From Roseivivax lentus (GTDB lineage: Bacteria; Pseudomonadota; Alphaproteobacteria; Rhodobacterales; Rhodobacteraceae), in contig NZ_FTOQ01000001.1 in assembly GCF_900156805.1 (NCBI RefSeq), forward strand, positions 620,001 through 684,000: 64,000 bases of DNA. The letters are read 5' to 3'. The stretch's first letter is position 1. The number at the start of each line of letters is the position of its first letter. Under the pieces are notes generated by a model. The model saw nothing but the letters and a program-made list of their open reading frames with translations, ran no database searches and was not told the DNA's origin. A program made the translations under genes and the position numbers. Shown here in pieces: positions 60,439 through 64,000 of this stretch.

Positions 60439-61011
60439 ATGGCCCGACGTTTCATCACCCTTGTGCTGGCGGTCGCCACCGCGCTCAGCCTCGCATCGAC
60501 ACAGGCGCGCGCCGCCACCAACGAAGAGATCGCGAAGATCGCGGGCGGCGTCGCGCTGCTTCTGATCCTCGGCACCGCGATCGAGGCGGCGCAGGACGAC
60601 GATGACGACGACAAGAAGAAAAAGAAGCAGAAGCAGCAACAGAAACAGCAGCAGGCCCATGCGCAGGATGCCGGGCGCTACGGCTACCCCGGCCCCTACG
60701 GCGCGCCGCCCCGCCATGGCGGTCATCCGGGCAAGCATTGGGACGATCCCTATCGCGGCGGCGCGCGCCATGGCGGGTACGGCTATCATGCCGGGCCGCG
60801 GACGCTGCCGCCGCAATGCCGGGTGCGCCTGCCGGTCTCCGACGATCGCAGCCGCGGCTTCTACCCGTCGGGCTGCCTGAAGCGGAACTATCCCGCCTTC
60901 TCGTCGCTGCCCGCCGCCTGCAACATCAAGGTGAAGAAGGATGGCCGCAAGATCGTGGGCTTCGTTGAACGCTGCCTCGACAAGCGCGGCTATCACACGC
61001 CGCGCTACTGA
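60439..61011 (+). CDS. Exported low-complexity protein with conserved C-terminal cysteines
   Basis: A 190-residue protein: signal peptide (FITLVLAVATALSLASTQAR), a hydrophobic helix, an acidic then lysine/glutamine run (DDDDDDKKKKKQKQQQKQQQ), a Gly/Tyr/His-rich linker, and a conserved C-terminal part with PQCRVRLPV, PSGCLKRNYP, PAACNIKV and VERCLDKRGYHTPRY. The four cysteines may form disulfides in the periplasm. The ATG follows AGAAGGAGG. Confidence 0.82.
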   Translation: MARRFITLVLAVATALSLASTQARAATNEEIAKIAGGVALLLILGTAIEAAQDDDDDDKKKKKQKQQQKQQQAHAQDAGRYGYPGPYGAPPRHGGHPGKHWDDPYRGGARHGGYGYHAGPRTLPPQCRVRLPVSDDRSRGFYPSGCLKRNYPAFSSLPAACNIKVKKDGRKIVGFVERCLDKRGYHTPRY

Positions 61012-61161
61012 ACGCGGATCGGACGAGCAGCGGGGCGGGCCGGGCATTGCCCGCCCCCCCCCGGTCGCCGGGGACAGGCCGAACCCGCGCCTGTCCGCTT
61101 TTTCATGCGCGTCAGGGCCCGGGCACTGGCGCCGGGCCGCGCGGCTTGGCAGGAAGGGGCC

Positions 61162-61792
61162 ATGACCGGACCGGACGATCAGCATGAACAGGCGCTTCTG
61201 GCCGAGGGCGCGCGCCGCGTGATCGGCGTGGACGAGGTCGGGCGCGGCCCGCTGGCAGGGCCGGTCGTCGCCGCCGCCGTGGTCTTCGATCCCGCCTGCC
61301 TGCCCGCGGGGCTTGCCGACAGCAAGACGCTCGGCAAGGCGCGGATCGACCAGCTGGCAGAAGAGATCGCCGCCCGCGCGGAGACGGCCATCGGGGTCGC
61401 CAGCGTGGCGGAGATCGACACGCTCAATATCCTGCGCGCCTCGCATCTGGCGATGATGCGGGCGGTGGCGGGGCTGGCCGCGCCGCCCTGTCATTTGCTG
61501 ATCGACGGCAACCTCATTCCGCGCGATTGCGCCTATCCGGCGACCGCGCTGGTCAAGGGAGATGCCCGCTCGGTCACCATCGCGGCGGCCTCGATTGTGG
61601 CGAAATCATGGCGCGACAAGGAGATGCGGGATTTGGCGCAACACTTCCCCGGATATGGCTGGGAGACGAATGCCGGTTATCCGTCAAAAAGCCACAGGGC
61701 GGCGCTCGAAAATCTCGGGGTGACCCCACACCATAGGACGTCGTTCAAACCGGTGCACAAGATATTGTGGCAAGGTAAAAAGCCAAACCCCT

Positions 61793-61794
<2 letters not shown>
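61162..61794 (+). CDS. rnhB: Ribonuclease HII
   Basis: RNase HII cuts RNA in RNA/DNA hybrids and removes single ribonucleotides from DNA. The 210-residue protein has GVDEVGRGPLAGPVVAAAVV with the catalytic DEDD start, LADSKTLGKARI, HLLIDGNLIP and IAAASIVAKSWRDKEM. The ATG at 61162 follows AGGAAGGGG. It is followed by ccrM, an order seen in many alphaproteobacteria. Confidence 0.96.
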
Positions 61795-62998
<1,204 letters not shown>

Positions 62999-63102
62999 GC
63001 CGACCCCCTCCAGTTACCGCCAGTGCCCCACACCGCCTGTGGGGTGCCACTTCCCCGCCTGCCGTCCGGTTGGCGGGGCTTTTCGTTGGCGGGCCTCCGC
63101 GC

Positions 63103-63576
63103 TCAGCCCTCCGGCGCGGGCGGCCATGCCAGCGCCGGACCGGTGCGGAAATGGGACACGTTGTTGGTGAAAACCGTCTCGGGCTCGAGCCGGATCAGCC
63201 GTCCCTCGGGATCATCGATGCGCGCGATGTTCTCGATGAACCACGCGTTCCAGTCCCGCTCCTCGGGGCCGAGATACTTGGCGAGAAGCCGACGGAAGCG
63301 CCCCGCATCCATGGGCCGGATCGCCGCACGCCCGCGCAGGCCGAGATGCAGCAGGAGGCCCGCCGCGTTGTCGAAATGCACGATCTCCACCGCGCATCGC
63401 GGATCCTGCGCGAGCCTGTGCACCGAAGAGCCGGACCGCGCCCCGGGCATCCAGAGCGCCCCGTCTTCCCAGAGAAACCAGACCGGCGCGTTGCGGGGAC
63501 CCTCCGGCGACATGGTCGCGAGATTGGCCATGAGCGGTTGCGACAGAAGCGCATCGGGATCGAAGCTGCGTGCCAT
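63103..63576 (-). CDS. Pyridoxamine 5'-phosphate oxidase-family protein
   Basis: A 157-residue FMN-binding split-barrel protein: ANLATMSPEGPRNAPVWFLW, SSVHRLAQDPRCAVEIVHFD, LGLRGRAAI and a final LEPETVFTNNVSHF. It is of the general stress or F420/flavin oxidase type rather than the true PdxH, and its substrate is unknown. It is divergent from the EamA transporter. Confidence 0.85.
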   Translation of the reverse strand: MARSFDPDALLSQPLMANLATMSPEGPRNAPVWFLWEDGALWMPGARSGSSVHRLAQDPRCAVEIVHFDNAAGLLLHLGLRGRAAIRPMDAGRFRRLLAKYLGPEERDWNAWFIENIARIDDPEGRLIRLEPETVFTNNVSHFRTGPALAWPPAPEG

Positions 63577-63693
63577 GCCGCGATCCTAGCCCGCGCGGCA
63601 GGCCATGTCTGCAGCGGCCGGTGCGCGCAGGCGCGCGCTACCGGCTTGCACCCGGTCCCGGCTCCGGGTCATGTGTCGGCCTGAGGAGACCGC

Positions 63694-64000
63694 ATGGATA
63701 TTCGCGCAGTGATGATGGGGCTGGCCTTCGCGGCCATGTGGTCGTCGGCCTTCACCTCGGCGCGGGTGATCGTGCAGGCCGCCCCGCCGCTTTACACGCT
63801 GTCGCTGCGCTTCTTCATCTCGGGGCTGATCGCCGTCGGGATCGCGCGCGCCATGGGCCAGACCTGGCATCTGAGCCGGGCGCAATGGCGCGCGGTGGTC
63901 ATTTTCGGATTGTGCCAGAACGCGATCTATCTGGGTCTGAATTTCATCGCGATGCAGCGGGTGGAGGCGTCGCTCGCCGCGATCATCGCCTCGACCATGC
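63694..64000 (+). CDS. EamA-family transporter (partial)
   Basis: The first 102 residues of a DMT/EamA multi-span exporter: MDIRAVMMGLAFAAMWSSAF, TLSLRFFISGLIAVGIARAM and NAIYLGLNFIAMQRVEASLA, the first three or four spans of the ten-span fold. The ATG at 63694 has GAGGAGA upstream. The remainder lies beyond the window. Confidence 0.85.
   Translation, partial: MDIRAVMMGLAFAAMWSSAFTSARVIVQAAPPLYTLSLRFFISGLIAVGIARAMGQTWHLSRAQWRAVVIFGLCQNAIYLGLNFIAMQRVEASLAAIIASTM

Overview
The window is GC-rich, densely coded DNA from an alphaproteobacterium, most likely a member of the Rhodobacterales (Roseobacter/Rhodobacter group). This rests on the CcrM-type DNA methyltransferase next to rnhB, the 44-residue aa3-type cytochrome c oxidase subunit IV, the DUF1127 and YdcH-type small proteins, the polyhydroxybutyrate genes phaA and phaB, and many four-base ATGA gene overlaps. 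The placement is by family recognition; no search was run.

Layout. 1-7 kb: DsbD-like N-terminal fragment, YqgE/AlgH, Sua5/TsaC, a long acyl-CoA dehydrogenase, an MBL-fold hydrolase, CoxIV, a lipoprotein and the AzlCD exporter. 7-11.2 kb: molybdenum cofactor operon fdhD-mobA-mobB-moeA, in which moeA carries an extra N-terminal domain of about 285 residues. 11.3-26.8 kb: a large uptake and catabolism locus with a BMP-type ABC transporter and amidohydrolase, a GntR/FCD regulator, a SnoaL-like protein, then a branched-chain-amino-acid-type ABC transporter whose permease and both ATPases are fused in one 839-residue protein, followed by a cytosine-deaminase-like amidohydrolase, an AtzH/HpxZ-like protein and an amidase. 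Two near-identical palindromes lie in front of the two transporter operons. 26.8-44.3 kb: housekeeping and stress genes (greA, ETF-QO, a TPR lipoprotein-like protein, ispE, polyprenyl synthase, TrmN6-like, a MhqD/MhqO-like pair, phaB, patatin, phaA, an EAL protein, rpsD, DUF1127, a LacI regulator).

44.5-48 kb: a tRNA-Arg(CCT) followed by an AT-richer island holding a small lipoprotein, a membrane sulfatase/phosphoethanolamine-transferase-like enzyme, an IS3-type transposase remnant and a zinc-ribbon protein. The far edge of the island appears to have replaced the C-terminus of a chromosomal acyltransferase gene, making a chimeric reading frame.

49-53.4 kb: a metal- or envelope-related cluster read leftward (alkaline phosphatase, a signal-peptide protein, an ABC ATPase, an FtsX/MacB-like permease, a PCuAC-like protein). 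The phosphatase and the ATPase both carry frame-breaking lesions. 53.5-56.7 kb: an arsenate operon, arsR-arsC fusion, arsJ-associated GAPDH and arsJ, which together convert arsenate to 1-arseno-3-phosphoglycerate and export it. 56.9-64 kb: a secreted acidic beta-helix protein, a membrane-anchored winged-helix protein, rnhB-ccrM with three GANTC sites in front of ccrM, a PNPOx-like protein and the start of an EamA transporter.

The items most worth following are the LivM-LivG-LivF fusion with a degenerate first ABC signature, the domain fused to MoeA, the GntR palindromes tying the two transporters into one regulon, a candidate small RNA at 43.1-43.2 kb, twin perfect hairpins between fdhD and mobA, a 54-bp tandem repeat after ispE, and the island-made acyltransferase chimera. 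Nothing in the window amounts to a clearly new multi-gene defence or mobile system.
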